Assembly (NCBI GenBank): GCA_019358945.1 | Contig: JAHHIE010000028.1 | Span: 22,592-86,591, forward strand | Source of the DNA: Stenomitos rutilans HA7619-LM2 | GTDB lineage: Bacteria > Cyanobacteriota > Cyanobacteriia > Leptolyngbyales > Leptolyngbyaceae | Length of the DNA: 64,000 bases | Direction of reading: 5' to 3' | Shown here: piece by piece, positions 34,770 through 45,488 of the stretch | Layout of the letters: every line of letters begins with the position of its first letter | Numbering within the stretch: the first letter of the stretch is position 1 | Notes under the pieces: model-generated | What the model was told of the DNA's origin: nothing | Database searches by the model: none | Seen by the model: only the letters and a program-made list of their open reading frames with translations | Position numbers and translations under genes: made by a program

Positions 34770-36032
34770 TTAGCCAAAAATACTGCCAAAGAACTCGATC
34801 GCCTCTTTCAATGAGGCAATAAACACATCGATCTCTTCGTGCGTATTGTAAAAGTAGAGGCTTGCCCGCGCCGTAGACTGAGCGCCCATATACCGATGGA
34901 GCGGTTGGGTGCAGTGATGTCCTGCCCGAATCGCTACACCTGCTTGATCCAGAATGGTAGACAGGTCGTGAGGATGCACCTCTCCTGCTGTAAATGCCGC
35001 TAAGGCTGCTCGTCCACTACCATCTGCTTTTGGTTTAGGTCCGTACAGCCTTAATTCAGGAATTTGTTGAAGCTGTTGGAACAGGTAGTTAGTTAGTTCT
35101 TCTTCATAAGCGTGAATGGTATCCATGCCGATCGCGCTTAAGTAATCCACCGCTGCACCCAGCGCGATCGCCTCTGCAATAGCAGGCGTACCCGCTTCAA
35201 ATTTGTGGGGCAAATCCGCATAGGTCGAGTGATCCAAAAACACATCGGCAATCATCTCGCCACCACCCAGGAAGGGAGGCATCGATCGCAGTAACGCTAA
35301 CTTGCCGTAAAGAAAGCCGATCCCCGTGGCGGCACACATCTTATGTCCAGAAGCGACAAGCCAATCGCAATCAATGGCCTGTACGTCGATCGACATGTGA
35401 GGGACACTCTGGCAGGCGTCGATCAAGACTTTCGCACCATGCTGGTGAGCGATCGTGCAAATCTCCTTCACAGGATTAATGCAGCCCAGCGTGTTGGATA
35501 CATGCACCACCGAAATCAGCTTCGTTTTGTCTGACAGCAGCGACTTGAAGTGGTCTAGATCAAACTCTTCAGTTTCAGTTAGCTCGACAAACTTCAGCAC
35601 TGCCCCTGTTCGTTGCGCCAGCAGTTGCCAAGGAATCAGGTTACTGTGGTGTTCCATCACCGAGAGGATAATTTCATCGCCCCGTTGCAGGCTGGTATTG
35701 CCCCACGCATAGGCAACCAGGTTAATCGCCTCACTGGCATTGCGGGTGTAAACAATTTCTTGCCGTGATGCTGCATTCACGAAGGCTGCAACCTTGTCCC
35801 GTGCCCCTTCGTAGGCATCCGTTGCCCGTGAACTCAGAGTATGCACACCCCGATGCACGTTAGCGTTGTCGTGCTCGTAGTAGTGGCGCAAGGCATCCAG
35901 AACGGCGATCGGCTTTTGTGAGGTTGCTGCATTATCCAAATACACCAACGGCTTGTCGTGAATCTGCTGATGCAGGATGGGAAAATCAGCGCGAACTCTG
36001 GCAGCGAGGGGTTTTGTTTGGATGAGGGTCAT
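34770..36032 (-). CDS. sufS: Cysteine desulfurase SufS
   Basis: 420 residues. PLP-binding Lys in [11 protein letters not shown] and catalytic Cys in RAGHHCTQP, both where group II (SufS) enzymes carry them. Supplies persulfide sulfur for Fe-S assembly on SufBCD. Last gene of the minus-strand suf operon, 109 bp after sufD. Confidence 0.96.
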   Translation of the reverse strand: MTLIQTKPLAARVRADFPILHQQIHDKPLVYLDNAATSQKPIAVLDALRHYYEHDNANVHRGVHTLSSRATDAYEGARDKVAAFVNAASRQEIVYTRNASEAINLVAYAWGNTSLQRGDEIILSVMEHHSNLIPWQLLAQRTGAVLKFVELTETEEFDLDHFKSLLSDKTKLISVVHVSNTLGCINPVKEICTIAHQHGAKVLIDACQSVPHMSIDVQAIDCDWLVASGHKMCAATGIGFLYGKLALLRSMPPFLGGGEMIADVFLDHSTYADLPHKFEAGTPAIAEAIALGAAVDYLSAIGMDTIHAYEEELTNYLFQQLQQIPELRLYGPKPKADGSGRAALAAFTAGEVHPHDLSTILDQAGVAIRAGHHCTQPLHRYMGAQSTARASLYFYNTHEEIDVFIASLKEAIEFFGSIFG

Positions 36033-36141
36033 GGCGGGAGGAAATGAGGGGCAGGGGGAGCGGAGGGGGCAAGGGGAAGCGGAGGAAATAAGAGAAGGGC
36101 CTTGAGTTGATTCTGGCTCCTGACTCCTGACTTCTGAATCT

Positions 36142-37509
36142 TCAGGCTTGCTGAGTACGGACGATCGCCGCCAACTTCTCTCTCAGCGACGCAACGGGAA
36201 TTTCACGAATGACTTCGTAGGCAAAGGCGTAGGTCAACAGCTTGCGAGCGCTGTCTTCGTCGATGCCGCGACTTTGCAGGTAAAAGACTTCATCGCTGTC
36301 AAGCTGGCTGACGGTTGCACCATGAGTACATTTCACGTTATCAGCCGTGATCTCAAGCTGAGGTTTGGTGTCTACCCGTGCTTTGGGCGACAGCAACAGG
36401 TTGCTGCTAAGTTGCTTTGCGTCGGTAAGCTGAGCCGCTTTGGGCACGAAGACTTTACCGTTAAAGACGGCGTGGGCACGATCGTCCACAATGCACTTAT
36501 GAATCTGATTACTGCTGCCGTGGGGATGGCTGTAGGCGATCGTGCTATGCGTATCCGCCACCTGTTCACCATCAATGATGGTCAAGCCATTCAGCGTTGT
36601 TTCAGTCTGCTCTCCGGTGTGATAAACCTCCAAGTTGTGACGCGAAAGCTTCGCACCAAGACTCACTGCATTACAGGTATAACGAGAATCCTGCGCCTGC
36701 GAAACGGCTGTCTTACCGATATGAAAGGCGGTATCGCTGTCGTGCTGAATGCGCGTATGGTTCACTTCAGCATTAGCATCCAGCCAGATTTCTGTGACGG
36801 GATCGGTAAAGTAGATGCCGTCATAGATCGCGACATACGCTTCAACCAGCGTCAGTTGGCTACCCGCTTCGGCCACAACGAGGGTACGAGGATGGTCGAT
36901 CGTTGGTTGGGTCGCGGTGGAAACGTAGAGAATTTGGATAGGTGAGGCGATCGCTTGATTTTTTTCAACCCAAACGAGCGCACCATCCGTCAAACTCGCT
37001 GTATTCAGTGCCGTGAAAGTTTCCTCCGCGCCTTGCTGCTGTGCTAAGTAGGTTGGCAGGTTGCTGAGGAGTGTGGCACCAGCCGCGAGACTCGTGACAA
37101 TCACGCCATCGGGTAAGTCATCTACAGCCGATAACGCCGGATCGTACTGTCCATTTACAAAAACGAGACGACTGCTGGCCGCTTCTGGCAGGATGAACGG
37201 TTGAATCGCTTCAAACCCTAAAGTGGGAGGTTTCTCACTGCTTGGCTGAAAGCGAACCTGCAAGAGACCTGATAAATCTGTAAACCGCCATTCTTCGTCA
37301 CGGGTAGACGGTACCGCGAGTGTTTTGACGCTTGCCGTAGCCCGATCGCGAATCGCCTTTAACCAAGCTGACTCTTCACCTAGGTCCGGGCGTAAGCGCA
37401 GCCATTGCTGGAGGTATTCACCGCGTTGGCGAAGCCTCTCTTCCGGAGAATCGCTCTTAGCTTTACCATTCCCCGTCACGATGTCAGACACAGTAGATTG
37501 AATCGTCAT
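36142..37509 (-). CDS. sufD: Fe-S assembly protein SufD
   Basis: 455 residues, with the SufB/D beta-helix core ('[40 protein letters not shown]' region) and C-terminal '[19 protein letters not shown]'. Forms the scaffold with SufB and SufC. Its ATG overlaps the sufC stop by 4 bp (ATGA), indicating translational coupling. Confidence 0.95.
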   Translation of the reverse strand: MTIQSTVSDIVTGNGKAKSDSPEERLRQRGEYLQQWLRLRPDLGEESAWLKAIRDRATASVKTLAVPSTRDEEWRFTDLSGLLQVRFQPSSEKPPTLGFEAIQPFILPEAASSRLVFVNGQYDPALSAVDDLPDGVIVTSLAAGATLLSNLPTYLAQQQGAEETFTALNTASLTDGALVWVEKNQAIASPIQILYVSTATQPTIDHPRTLVVAEAGSQLTLVEAYVAIYDGIYFTDPVTEIWLDANAEVNHTRIQHDSDTAFHIGKTAVSQAQDSRYTCNAVSLGAKLSRHNLEVYHTGEQTETTLNGLTIIDGEQVADTHSTIAYSHPHGSSNQIHKCIVDDRAHAVFNGKVFVPKAAQLTDAKQLSSNLLLSPKARVDTKPQLEITADNVKCTHGATVSQLDSDEVFYLQSRGIDEDSARKLLTYAFAYEVIREIPVASLREKLAAIVRTQQA

Positions 37510-38297
37510 CGTGCGCCGACCTCCGCTGCTTCCTCTTCGCGTACCCAGTCGTAACCACGTGCTTCTAGCTCCAGAGCTAATTCCTTACCGCCTGTGGTGA
37601 GAATGCGTCCACCTTCCATGACGTGAACATAATCGGGCGTGATGTAGTCGAGCAAGCGCTGGTAGTGGGTGATGAGGACGATCGCATTCTCTGTGTTCGC
37701 AAGCTGATTCACCCCGTTCGACACAATCTTGAGCGCATCAATATCTAAACCCGAATCCGTTTCGTCCAGAATGCCAAGCTTCGGTTCCAGCATCGCCATT
37801 TGCAGAATTTCGTTGCGCTTCTTCTCGCCACCCGAAAAACCTTCATTCAGACTGCGGCTGAGAAAGGCAGCATCCATTTTCACGATGTCTAGCTTTTGTC
37901 GCACCAAATCATCAAAATCAAACGCATCCAGTTCGTCTAAGCCCTGATGTTTGCGTTTGGAATTGTATGCCACTCTTAAAAAGTCAAGATTGCTCACGCC
38001 GGAAATTTCAATGGGGTATTGAAAGGCGAGAAAAATGCCCGATCGTGCCCGTTCTTCTGCTTCTAGATCCAGCAGATTTTCGCCTTGAAAGATGATTTCG
38101 CCACCTGTCACGGTGTAGTCAGGATGCCCAGCCAGCACTTTAGAAAAAGTACTTTTACCAGAGCCATTCGGCCCCATAATGGCGTGAACTTCACCCGCTT
38201 TGATTTCAAGATTCAGCCCTTTAAGAATCTGAACTCCGTCTACATCGGCAGTCAAATTCCGCACCGACAAAATTACTTCTGCGTTCTCGTTAATCAT
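37506..38297 (-). CDS. sufC: Fe-S assembly ATPase SufC
   Basis: 263 residues, ABC-type ATPase with Walker A GPNGSGKS, the family-specific '[13 protein letters not shown]', signature [11 protein letters not shown] and Walker [13 protein letters not shown]. Powers SufBD conformational change. Lies 99 bp after sufB. Confidence 0.97.
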   Translation of the reverse strand: MINENAEVILSVRNLTADVDGVQILKGLNLEIKAGEVHAIMGPNGSGKSTFSKVLAGHPDYTVTGGEIIFQGENLLDLEAEERARSGIFLAFQYPIEISGVSNLDFLRVAYNSKRKHQGLDELDAFDFDDLVRQKLDIVKMDAAFLSRSLNEGFSGGEKKRNEILQMAMLEPKLGILDETDSGLDIDALKIVSNGVNQLANTENAIVLITHYQRLLDYITPDYVHVMEGGRILTTGGKELALELEARGYDWVREEEAAEVGAR

Positions 38298-38396
38298 CCT
38301 TGACCTCTAAAAGATTAGCGGTTAGTCCCCAGCAATCAGCCAGCAGGAGAACGCTTTTGAAACTAACAACTATCAACCAACTGCTCAAACCTGAAC

Positions 38397-39833
38397 TTAG
38401 CCAACACTGCCTTCGAGTTTGAGGCTGAGGAGCCGATCGGCTTCCACCGCAAACTCCATTGGCAACTGGTTAAACACATCCTTACAGAAACCACTAATCA
38501 TCATAGAGATGGCATCTTCGGCGGAAATACCGCGCTGGGAGAAGTAGAAGAGCTGATCTTCGCCAATCTTCGACGTTGACGCTTCGTGTTCCACTTTGCC
38601 TTTGTTGTTTTGCACCTGAATGTAGGGGAAGGTATTCGCCTGAGCATTGTCGCCAATCAACATCGAGTCGCATTGAGAATAGTTCCGCGCGCCCGTTGCT
38701 TTGGGTCCAATTTTGACCAAGCCGCGATAGCTGTTCTTCGACTGTCCTGCCGAGATGCCTTTAGAAATGATTGTGCTGCGGGTGTTCTTGCCAATGTGCA
38801 CCATCTTGGTGCCCGTATCTGCTTGCTGGTGATGATTGGTCAGCGCGACAGAGTAGAATTCGCCCACTGAGTTGTCGCCAACCAGAACGCAACTGGGATA
38901 CTTCCAGGTAATCGCAGAACCTGTCTCTACTTGCGTCCAGGAAATCTTGGAGTTCACGCCCTGGCATAGCCCGCGCTTGGTCACAAAGTTGTAAATGCCG
39001 CCTTTACCGTTGGCATCGCCCGCGTACCAGTTCTGGACGGTGGAGTATTTAATGTCGGCATTATCGAGCGCCACCAATTCCACCACAGCCGCATGAAGCT
39101 GATTGGTGTCGTACATGGGTGCGGTACAGCCTTCGAGGTAGCTGACCGAACTCCCTTCTTCTGCCACAATCAACGTCCGCTCAAACTGACCCGAATCGCC
39201 GTTGTTAATGCGGAAGTAGGTGGAAAGCTCCATCGGGCATTGAGTGCCTTTGGGAATGTAGACGAAGGAGCCATCGCTAAAGACAGCAGAATTGAGTGCT
39301 GCAAAGAAGTTGTCGCCAACGGGAACGACGCTACCCAGGTATTTTTGCACTAGTTCGGGATACTCTTGCACCGCTTCTGAAATGGAGCAGAAGATCACGC
39401 CCTTCTCTGCCAGCTTTTCTTTAAAGGTGGTGGCGATCGAGATGCTGTCAAAAATGGCATCCACCGCCACATTGCTCAAGCGCTTTTGTTCTGAGAGCGG
39501 AATGCCAAGCTTCTCAAAGGTATCCAGCAGTTCAGGATCGACTTCTTCCAGGCTCTTCTTCTTCTCTTTGACCTTCGGCGCAGAGTAATAGACGATATTC
39601 TGGTAGTCGATCGCCGGATAGCTCGCATTTTGCCAGTTTGGCTCCGTCATCTTCAACCATTGACGGTACGCCTTCAGCCGAAACTCCAGCATGAACTCTG
39701 GCTCTTCTTTCTTCGCCGAGATCAGCCGCACAACATCTTCGCTCAACCCACGCGGAATCGTATCGGATTCAATGTTGGTGATGAAGCCGTACTTGTAGGG
39801 TTGGTTAACTAAGTTTTGAACAGTGGGACTCAT
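38397..39833 (-). CDS. sufB: Fe-S assembly scaffold SufB
   Basis: 478 residues. '[19 protein letters not shown]', '[27 protein letters not shown]' and '[23 protein letters not shown]' are SufB hallmarks. Site of cluster assembly. It follows ftrC by 58 bp on the same strand. Confidence 0.97.
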   Translation of the reverse strand: MSPTVQNLVNQPYKYGFITNIESDTIPRGLSEDVVRLISAKKEEPEFMLEFRLKAYRQWLKMTEPNWQNASYPAIDYQNIVYYSAPKVKEKKKSLEEVDPELLDTFEKLGIPLSEQKRLSNVAVDAIFDSISIATTFKEKLAEKGVIFCSISEAVQEYPELVQKYLGSVVPVGDNFFAALNSAVFSDGSFVYIPKGTQCPMELSTYFRINNGDSGQFERTLIVAEEGSSVSYLEGCTAPMYDTNQLHAAVVELVALDNADIKYSTVQNWYAGDANGKGGIYNFVTKRGLCQGVNSKISWTQVETGSAITWKYPSCVLVGDNSVGEFYSVALTNHHQQADTGTKMVHIGKNTRSTIISKGISAGQSKNSYRGLVKIGPKATGARNYSQCDSMLIGDNAQANTFPYIQVQNNKGKVEHEASTSKIGEDQLFYFSQRGISAEDAISMMISGFCKDVFNQLPMEFAVEADRLLSLKLEGSVG

Positions 39834-39891
39834 TAGTAGTGTTCTCTGGTCTACGGTTAGGACGACGATCGGGACAGAGGGCAGTTAATCA

Positions 39892-40269
39892 TTAGCCGTG
39901 ATGCTGATTGGTAGTCGCTCTAATATCATCAAAGGTGATGTCTTGCTGGTCGCCTGCAAAGTCATTATCAGACGTGAGAAACAGCATGCAATGACACTCT
40001 TTGCGCTCCCGCATGGGCACACAGGGACAATTCCAGTAAGCGGCCTCAACTTCAGCCGCTTTATCTTCATAATGACGACAGGGGCATAGCGGCGAACCCA
40101 GATCATCTTTGTGCTTCGCCAATCCTTCAATGACCACCGCTGTCACGCCCGGATCGACACAAAAGTAGGTGCCGGTTCGCTTGGCATACGTAATAGAAAA
40201 GTGCCTCATCGCTTCGAGGCTTTTATCGGTAGATTGAGCAGGTGCGTTGGATTGAGTCTCTGAGTTCAT
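39892..40269 (-). CDS. ftrC: Ferredoxin-thioredoxin reductase, catalytic chain
   Basis: About 125 residues from Met at 40269. The CPC...NCPCVP...ECHCML cysteine pattern supplies the [4Fe-4S] cluster and redox-active disulfide of FTR. It passes electrons from ferredoxin to thioredoxin to light-regulate enzymes. It lies between the SufR operators and sufB, so it may be the first gene of the suf transcript and share SufR control, sensible for an Fe-S enzyme (inference). Confidence 0.95.
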   Translation of the reverse strand: MNSETQSNAPAQSTDKSLEAMRHFSITYAKRTGTYFCVDPGVTAVVIEGLAKHKDDLGSPLCPCRHYEDKAAEVEAAYWNCPCVPMRERKECHCMLFLTSDNDFAGDQQDITFDDIRATTNQHHG

Positions 40270-40311
40270 GAGGCAGCGCGACAAGACAACGGATCGATTC
40301 TATAATTAAAA

Positions 40312-40325
40312 CAACACAGTTGTTG
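40312..40325. promoter_or_regulatory. SufR operator 1
   Basis: CAAC-ACAGTT-GTTG fits the CAAC-N6-GTTG palindrome published for cyanobacterial SufR. It lies 43 bp before the ftrC start. Confidence 0.8.
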
Positions 40326-40351
40326 CTTAACTACATTGTAAGATACTTTAG

Positions 40352-40365
40352 CAACATTGTTGTTG
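40352..40365. promoter_or_regulatory. SufR operator 2
   Basis: CAAC-ATTGTT-GTTG, a second exact match to CAAC-N6-GTTG, 40 bp from the first. Two sites in the divergent promoter fit control of both directions. Confidence 0.8.
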
Positions 40366-40528
40366 TCAAAGTGTCACTGTCAAGTGTTGCACCCGGCAAA
40401 CGGTTGCATGGTCATAAGAGGGACAGCTTGAAAAACGTTCGATCGCTGTCAGAGCTTTGGCAGATGGGCATTGTTATGATCAAGTCAACGGGTGTCTTTT
40501 AGGAGTCGGCTTTACCGCTGGAAAAAGA

Positions 40529-41197
40529 ATGACGACTATTCAACAACCCTCTACCAAGCAAGCTTCTACCAAGCAAGACATCCTTGAGCACTTGTTGAAG
40601 CAAGGACAATGCACGGTGCAGGAACTTGCGGATCAACTGCATGTAAGCCCGCAAGCAATACGGCGACATCTGAAAGATTTGGAAACGGATGGGTTGATTA
40701 TTCATCAGGTCGTACAGACTGGAATGGGTCGTCCAAACTATAGCTATGTCCTTAGCCAAGAAGGGCGCGATCGCTTTCCCGATCGCTACGATGATTTTGC
40801 CGTTTCGCTGCTCGATACTCTGGCAGAAACGGTTGGAGCCGATCAAATGGGATCGATCCTGCGCAAGCAGTGGGAACGCAAAGCAATGGAATATCGCGAT
40901 CGCATCGGTGCTGGTTCCTCAAAAGAGCGAGTTTCCAAACTGGTTGAGCTTCGGCGCGCTGAAGGGTATATGGCGGAGTGTCATCCGGTTAACGAGACGG
41001 GCGCAAGCGATGAGGAGGGTGATCGCTTCATCTTGACAGAGTACAATTGCGCCATTTCCCACATTGCCGAATCGTTCCCTAGCGTCTGCGGTCACGAACT
41101 AGAAATGTTTGCCGTGGCGCTGGAATGTTGTGTTGAGCGAACTCACTGGCTCGTCAACGGTGAACATCGCTGCGGCTATCTCATTCAGCCAAAGTAA
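40529..41197 (+). CDS. sufR: Transcriptional repressor SufR
   Basis: About 222 residues from ATG 40529. N-terminal winged HTH ('CTVQELADQLHVSPQAIRRHLKDLE'), then a C-terminal domain with cysteines at AECHP, NCAIS, VCGHE and ECCVE/HRCGY that can ligate the [4Fe-4S] sensor cluster. Represses sufBCDS and itself when clusters are plentiful. Divergent from ftrC-suf across the two operators. The frame extends upstream to 40457, but that part is not conserved-looking. Confidence 0.95.
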   Translation: MTTIQQPSTKQASTKQDILEHLLKQGQCTVQELADQLHVSPQAIRRHLKDLETDGLIIHQVVQTGMGRPNYSYVLSQEGRDRFPDRYDDFAVSLLDTLAETVGADQMGSILRKQWERKAMEYRDRIGAGSSKERVSKLVELRRAEGYMAECHPVNETGASDEEGDRFILTEYNCAISHIAESFPSVCGHELEMFAVALECCVERTHWLVNGEHRCGYLIQPK

Positions 41198-41223
41198 CAC
41201 TTGATGCCAAAGGAGTTCTAGCA

Positions 41224-41556
41224 TTGGGTTGGGTGGTCGATGTCCTGCTAATTTTCAGCTTGGACGAAGTCTGCGACGATGAGTGCGAGGCTTTTGAAGA
41301 GGTTGTACCGCTAAATGCTGTTAACGCTTGGCTCGCGGAATACCGCTTTACTTCACTGGTTAATTTGGATCAGTATGTGAATACAGGGAAAGCAATGACT
41401 GCTTGTGTTTACGGCGGCGCATACAACTTCTTAAAAATTGATGAGTTTATTGAAGTTGTCAGGGAGCAACCTTGGAGAGAACCCAATGCGGTGCAGTTGT
41501 TAATCAAGCATGGGCCAGATGACGAGCGGTTTACGATGTATACGTTGTCTGATTAG
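41224..41556 (+). CDS. Hypothetical 110-aa protein downstream of sufR
   Basis: TTG start with AAGGAG 8 nt upstream, 26 bp after sufR. Acidic, mixed alpha/beta ('FEEVVPLNAVNAWLAEYRFTSLVNLDQYVNTGKAMTACVYGGAYNFL'). No domain recognised. Likely cotranscribed with sufR. Confidence 0.6.
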   Translation: MGWVVDVLLIFSLDEVCDDECEAFEEVVPLNAVNAWLAEYRFTSLVNLDQYVNTGKAMTACVYGGAYNFLKIDEFIEVVREQPWREPNAVQLLIKHGPDDERFTMYTLSD

Positions 41557-41583
41557 GTCAATAGCCAATCGTTGAGTGCTTTT

Positions 41584-41961
41584 ATGCAACCATCTAACGA
41601 ATTTCTGACACCTGAAGAATGTGCCGAAGTTGACAAGGCGCTATTGACTTCGCGGGAAAAGTTTTCAGCGCGGGTGGCTATTTATGCGCTGCGATCGCTC
41701 AGGCAAATTGCTCAGGAGAATACTACGTCCATTACGCAGCTAGACCCACAACAGATTGAAGATTGGGTCTATCAAGATGAGAGCTTGCAAACAGGGCTTG
41801 ATCGAGAGTTCCGGCAGTTTTTTGCCCAACTAGTCATCGCATCACTGAAGCCGTTAAAGCAGATAGCTCAGGAGGCAGGCGTAGCGATCGAAGCGCTCAC
41901 CGTCTCTCAAGTCATCATCTGGTTTGAGCGGCAAGCGAAGGTTAATTTGGATAAGGCTTAG
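41584..41961 (+). CDS. Hypothetical 125-aa helical protein
   Basis: Starts from ATG 41584 (TTG at 41572 possible), 27 bp after the preceding gene. Two related halves: 'RVAIYALRSLRQIAQENTTSITQLDPQQIEDWV' and 'QLVIASLKPLKQIAQEAGVAIEALTVSQVIIWF', so an internal duplication of about 55 residues. Function unknown. Confidence 0.6.
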   Translation: MQPSNEFLTPEECAEVDKALLTSREKFSARVAIYALRSLRQIAQENTTSITQLDPQQIEDWVYQDESLQTGLDREFRQFFAQLVIASLKPLKQIAQEAGVAIEALTVSQVIIWFERQAKVNLDKA

Positions 41962-42008
41962 GCAGTTTCACCGCACAACTGAACTCACGCGCTGGAATGG
42001 TGTGATAT

Positions 42009-42428
42009 TCACGATTTGTTAAGGCCAGACGCTTGGTTGAGTTTGGGCGATCGTTCAACGTTGGTTGGCGATGGCAATGGGTGCGTTGAGGGCGTGCGTT
42101 TAATCGGAGCGTTTTGCACGAGAAACACTGCCGTGCCTATAACAATGGCACTCCCCAGAACCGTCCACACAAGTGAAGGAATGACTAACCTGAAGTCACG
42201 CTGCATTCGAGCTAACGGACGGCTTTCACGTCGCAGCATTTGACCTGTTGCAAGAGGCTTGAGGCTAAATGGGTCACGAACATAATGACCGCTCCAACTC
42301 ACTACCAGCCTTTCGCGGCAGTTTTGGCACGTCAGCAATCCTTTCAGAATTTTGTGGGGCTTAATGACACCCGCCCGATGACAAATGGGGCAGACAGGAG
42401 AATCTGTATCGAAGGTATGAGCGTTCAT
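42009..42428 (-). CDS. Hypothetical zinc-ribbon membrane protein
   Basis: 139 residues. An N-terminal CPIC...CQNC pair forms a zinc ribbon (residues 13-37), then a basic linker and one membrane helix (LVWTVLGSAIVIGTAVFLV), then a short Pro-rich tail. Function unknown. Confidence 0.6.
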   Translation of the reverse strand: MNAHTFDTDSPVCPICHRAGVIKPHKILKGLLTCQNCRERLVVSWSGHYVRDPFSLKPLATGQMLRRESRPLARMQRDFRLVIPSLVWTVLGSAIVIGTAVFLVQNAPIKRTPSTHPLPSPTNVERSPKLNQASGLNKS

Positions 42429-42961
42429 CTGAATCGTTCACTGTTACAGAGGCTTACTTAACCAATTCAATGAGTATTCCCTTAAGGAATCCAGGCGTCT
42501 AAATAGCGGCCAAATTAATACTTGCAGAACCAGAGGACAGGGCGGAGACGTCGCCTAGATATGGGTTAAATCCAGATGCTTGCCTCGCTCAGTGTAACCT
42601 GCTGTATTCGGGTTTGAGAACCTTTTCAGCACGCCTCTTCGTTTTTTTTAATCTTCCAGGTTCAGACATAAAGCGTTGCCGCCAAAATTCTTTTACAGTC
42701 TTTCGGACGGAATGCTACGCAGTCGATCGCCCTTATTAAGCAAAATTAGCCCTGTGAGCGTCGTTCTGCTTACTGGAATAGTCAAGACTTTTAGACCAGC
42801 CCAAAACCTGTGCGGCTTCTATCTATACGAGTCATGGTGAAGTTCTTTGTTTGGGTGACAATTCGGGCATAACAAGGCACGCTACGGCGCTAAAAATAAG
42901 TGAGAATGGGATTGCTAGCAACAAAAATTAAACTTGATCTCATAATCGCCATTACTGTTTA
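42429..42961. other. Intergenic region upstream of the ClC gene
   Basis: Divergent promoter space of about 530 bp. No gene, repeat or recognised regulatory RNA. Confidence 0.45.
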
Positions 42962-44965
42962 ATGACCGCCAGTTCTCCCTCTGATGCGTTGACTGCTACG
43001 CCCGAAGGCTTTAAGCCATCCGCTCCTTTCCTTAGCAGTGCCTTTAATCGTCTTCAGCCCTCGCCAGAAACGGTTGTGCTGCTGCTAGCGCTGGTAATTG
43101 GTAGCGGTACAGGTTGTGCTGTGGTGCTTTTCCACTATCTGATTCAGCAGATCCAGAGCCTCATGCTAGAGGATTTGATGGGGGCGATCGCGCCTCTAGG
43201 CTTCTGGACGCTTGCCTGTGTTCCCGTTTTGGGTGGCTTCCTGGTTGGCACGATGCGCTGGCTGCTCAAAGATTTCGGCCCTAGCTTATCGGCGTTGATT
43301 GCCGCAGCGCAAGGGCTAGGAAACGTTTCCCCGCTACGAGCTAGTGCTAAAGCGGTTGCAGCTTCCGTCTCGCTGGGCACGGGCGCATCCCTTGGGCCTG
43401 AAGGGCCGAGCGTTGAGATTGGTGCCAACATTGGAGTGCTTATTGGGCAAACGCTACAGATGTCAAAGGAGCGTCAGCGGTTGCTTTTGGGGGCGGGGGC
43501 TGCTGCTGGCTTGGCGGCAGGTTTTAATGCCCCGATCGCAGGGGTGTTTTTTGCTCTCGAAGTGGTGCTAGGAACAACGTTTGCCACCTCTGCGGTAAGC
43601 GTTGTCTTACTATCGGCAGTCGTTGCAGCATTAATTGCCCAAATTGGGCTAGGTGGACAACCTCCGTTTACGCTGCCGAGCTATGAAGTGCGCAGCCCAT
43701 TGGAGCTGCCGCTATATCTTGGGTTAGGTCTGTTTGCTAGTCTGGTGTCGATCGCGTATACCCAGTCGATTCAGACGGCCCAACAGTTATTTGATGGGCA
43801 GATCTCTGGGTTGCGCTGGATGGGTCGCTTGCCCTCGGCGCTTCGCCCTGCCGTCGGCGGTTTATGCGTTGGTATGGTCGCGTTGCAGTTTCCCCAAATT
43901 CTGGGAATTGGCTACGAAACCGTAGAAGCCATGCTGCGAGATGCTCACTTTTCGTTACTGCTACTGCTGAGTCTACTCATCACAAAGCTGGTGATGACCG
44001 CTGTAAGTTTAGGGAGTGGTCTAGTAGGCGGATTATTTGCACCCGCGATGTTTCTGGGTGCATCACTCGGTGCGGTTTATGGGAAGGCAATGGCGATCGT
44101 GCTGCCGATCGCACCTGGCAGCATTGCGGCTCCCCCCGCGTATGCCATGGTGGGCATGGCGGCTGTACTGGCTGCGAGTGCTCGTGCGCCCTTAACGGCA
44201 ATTCTGTTGCTGTTTGAGCTGACCCGCGACTACCGGATTATTCTGCCCCTCATGGCGGCTGTGAGTTTAAGCGTCTGGCTCGTTGACCGTCTTAGACCCA
44301 TTACTCACAACACAGCAACCGTACAATCAATCGGTCTCACACTCCAACCGGATCAAGACTCAGAGATGTTACATCTGCTGCCAGTCTTTCAAGCCATGCA
44401 TCAGCATTTCCTGGCTTTGCCTGGTTCATTGTCGGTGTTGCAAGCGGGGGTAGCGATGATGCAGCATCAATCGCGGAGTGTGCTGGTTGTCGATGAGGCG
44501 CATCAGCTCATTGGCATTGTGACATTGCAGGACATCCACCGTTTTATTTCGCGATGGGAGTATAGCCAAACCTATATCTCGATCGATGGGCTTAACTTCA
44601 GCCCGTCTAGCCAGACCTTGAGCACCATTTGTACCACAGACCTCCTGTACGCCTACGAAGATGAGCCAATTTATGATGCCTTGGTGAGAATGTCTGCACG
44701 AGGCTTGCGTCAGTTGCCCGTAGTCGATCGTAATGACACTCGCCGTATCGTAGGCATGCTTGAGCAGGAAAAAATTACGCTGGTATGCAGCCTGTCGTTG
44801 ATGCAGCAATCGCTTCATCCCTATCTGGATGCCGCATCTACAGCAAAGATTTTGCTTGCCGAACCCATCGTCCCTGGAGCAGCGATCGTGGAATCGACGC
44901 TTGCTGAGACGGTGAGCATGAGCAGCGAACCAGTAAGTGCACCGCCTTCACAAGCACCTGCTTGA
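42962..44965 (+). CDS. ClC-type chloride channel/antiporter with CBS pair
   Basis: 667 residues. The membrane domain (about 30-440) has 'LGPEGPSVEIGANIG' (selectivity-filter motif with the gating Glu) and 'GLVGGLFAPAMFLGASLG'. The first motif (usually GSGIP) is FGPSLSA, divergent. Two CBS domains fill residues about 465-610 ('QSRSVLVVDEAHQLIGIVTLQDIHRF', 'LRQLPVVDRNDTRRIVGMLEQEKI'). Inner membrane anion transport, probably nucleotide-modulated. Confidence 0.93.
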   Translation: MTASSPSDALTATPEGFKPSAPFLSSAFNRLQPSPETVVLLLALVIGSGTGCAVVLFHYLIQQIQSLMLEDLMGAIAPLGFWTLACVPVLGGFLVGTMRWLLKDFGPSLSALIAAAQGLGNVSPLRASAKAVAASVSLGTGASLGPEGPSVEIGANIGVLIGQTLQMSKERQRLLLGAGAAAGLAAGFNAPIAGVFFALEVVLGTTFATSAVSVVLLSAVVAALIAQIGLGGQPPFTLPSYEVRSPLELPLYLGLGLFASLVSIAYTQSIQTAQQLFDGQISGLRWMGRLPSALRPAVGGLCVGMVALQFPQILGIGYETVEAMLRDAHFSLLLLLSLLITKLVMTAVSLGSGLVGGLFAPAMFLGASLGAVYGKAMAIVLPIAPGSIAAPPAYAMVGMAAVLAASARAPLTAILLLFELTRDYRIILPLMAAVSLSVWLVDRLRPITHNTATVQSIGLTLQPDQDSEMLHLLPVFQAMHQHFLALPGSLSVLQAGVAMMQHQSRSVLVVDEAHQLIGIVTLQDIHRFISRWEYSQTYISIDGLNFSPSSQTLSTICTTDLLYAYEDEPIYDALVRMSARGLRQLPVVDRNDTRRIVGMLEQEKITLVCSLSLMQQSLHPYLDAASTAKILLAEPIVPGAAIVESTLAETVSMSSEPVSAPPSQAPA

Positions 44966-44984
44966 TGCCTACTTGTCTAATTAG

Positions 44985-45095
44985 CTATTTATTACGAATC
45001 GTCCAGATATTACTGAACATCATCAGCAAACCACCCACAAAAATGGCAATTGCCAATGCAGCGGGGAGGGCAGTCATCCAATCGATCGTGTCCAT
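44985..45095 (-). CDS. 36-aa single-helix membrane protein
   Basis: ATG 45095 directly abuts the TAA of the AbrB gene, with zero spacing, so it should be translationally coupled. The peptide MDTIDWM + hydrophobic core ALPAALAIAIFVGGLLMMF + SNIWTIRNK has the size and topology of small photosynthetic or NDH membrane subunits, but I cannot match it to one. Confidence 0.55.
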   Translation of the reverse strand: MDTIDWMTALPAALAIAIFVGGLLMMFSNIWTIRNK

Positions 45096-45488
45096 TTAAG
45101 ATTCTTCATCAAGTTGGTCAATCTGCTTGAGATGAATGTGCTTCCTACCTAGAGAAATTTCAAATTCATCACCAGGCTTTAGTTCCATCTGCTTAGTGTA
45201 GGCAGAGCCAATCAGCAAATTGCCATTAGACTGAACGCTAATCCGATAGCTGGCGCTGCGACCGCCTCGACCATTTGCGTTTTGCTTGCCGTCAAGCTCG
45301 ATACCTTCAGCATCAATCAACGCGTTCAAGAACTTCATCATATTAACTCGCTCTACACCATTTTTGGTCAAGGTGTAATAGCCGCACTCCCGCGCTTTTT
45401 CTTCCTTGCTGTGATGCTCCAACTCTTTCACTTTCTTGAGCAGCGCTTCACCAGTAAGAGGCTCAATTTTTTTCTTTTTACTCATCAA
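45096..45488 (-). CDS. Cyanobacterial AbrB-family transcriptional regulator
   Basis: 130 residues: a conserved N-terminal helical region ('LTGEALLKKVKELEHHSKEEKARECGYYT') and a C-terminal AbrB-like DNA-binding fold ('GNLLIGSAYTKQMELKPGDEFEISLGRKHIHLKQ'), the cyAbrB layout. These proteins act broadly on carbon/nitrogen and redox genes. Confidence 0.93.
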   Translation of the reverse strand: MMSKKKKIEPLTGEALLKKVKELEHHSKEEKARECGYYTLTKNGVERVNMMKFLNALIDAEGIELDGKQNANGRGGRSASYRISVQSNGNLLIGSAYTKQMELKPGDEFEISLGRKHIHLKQIDQLDEES

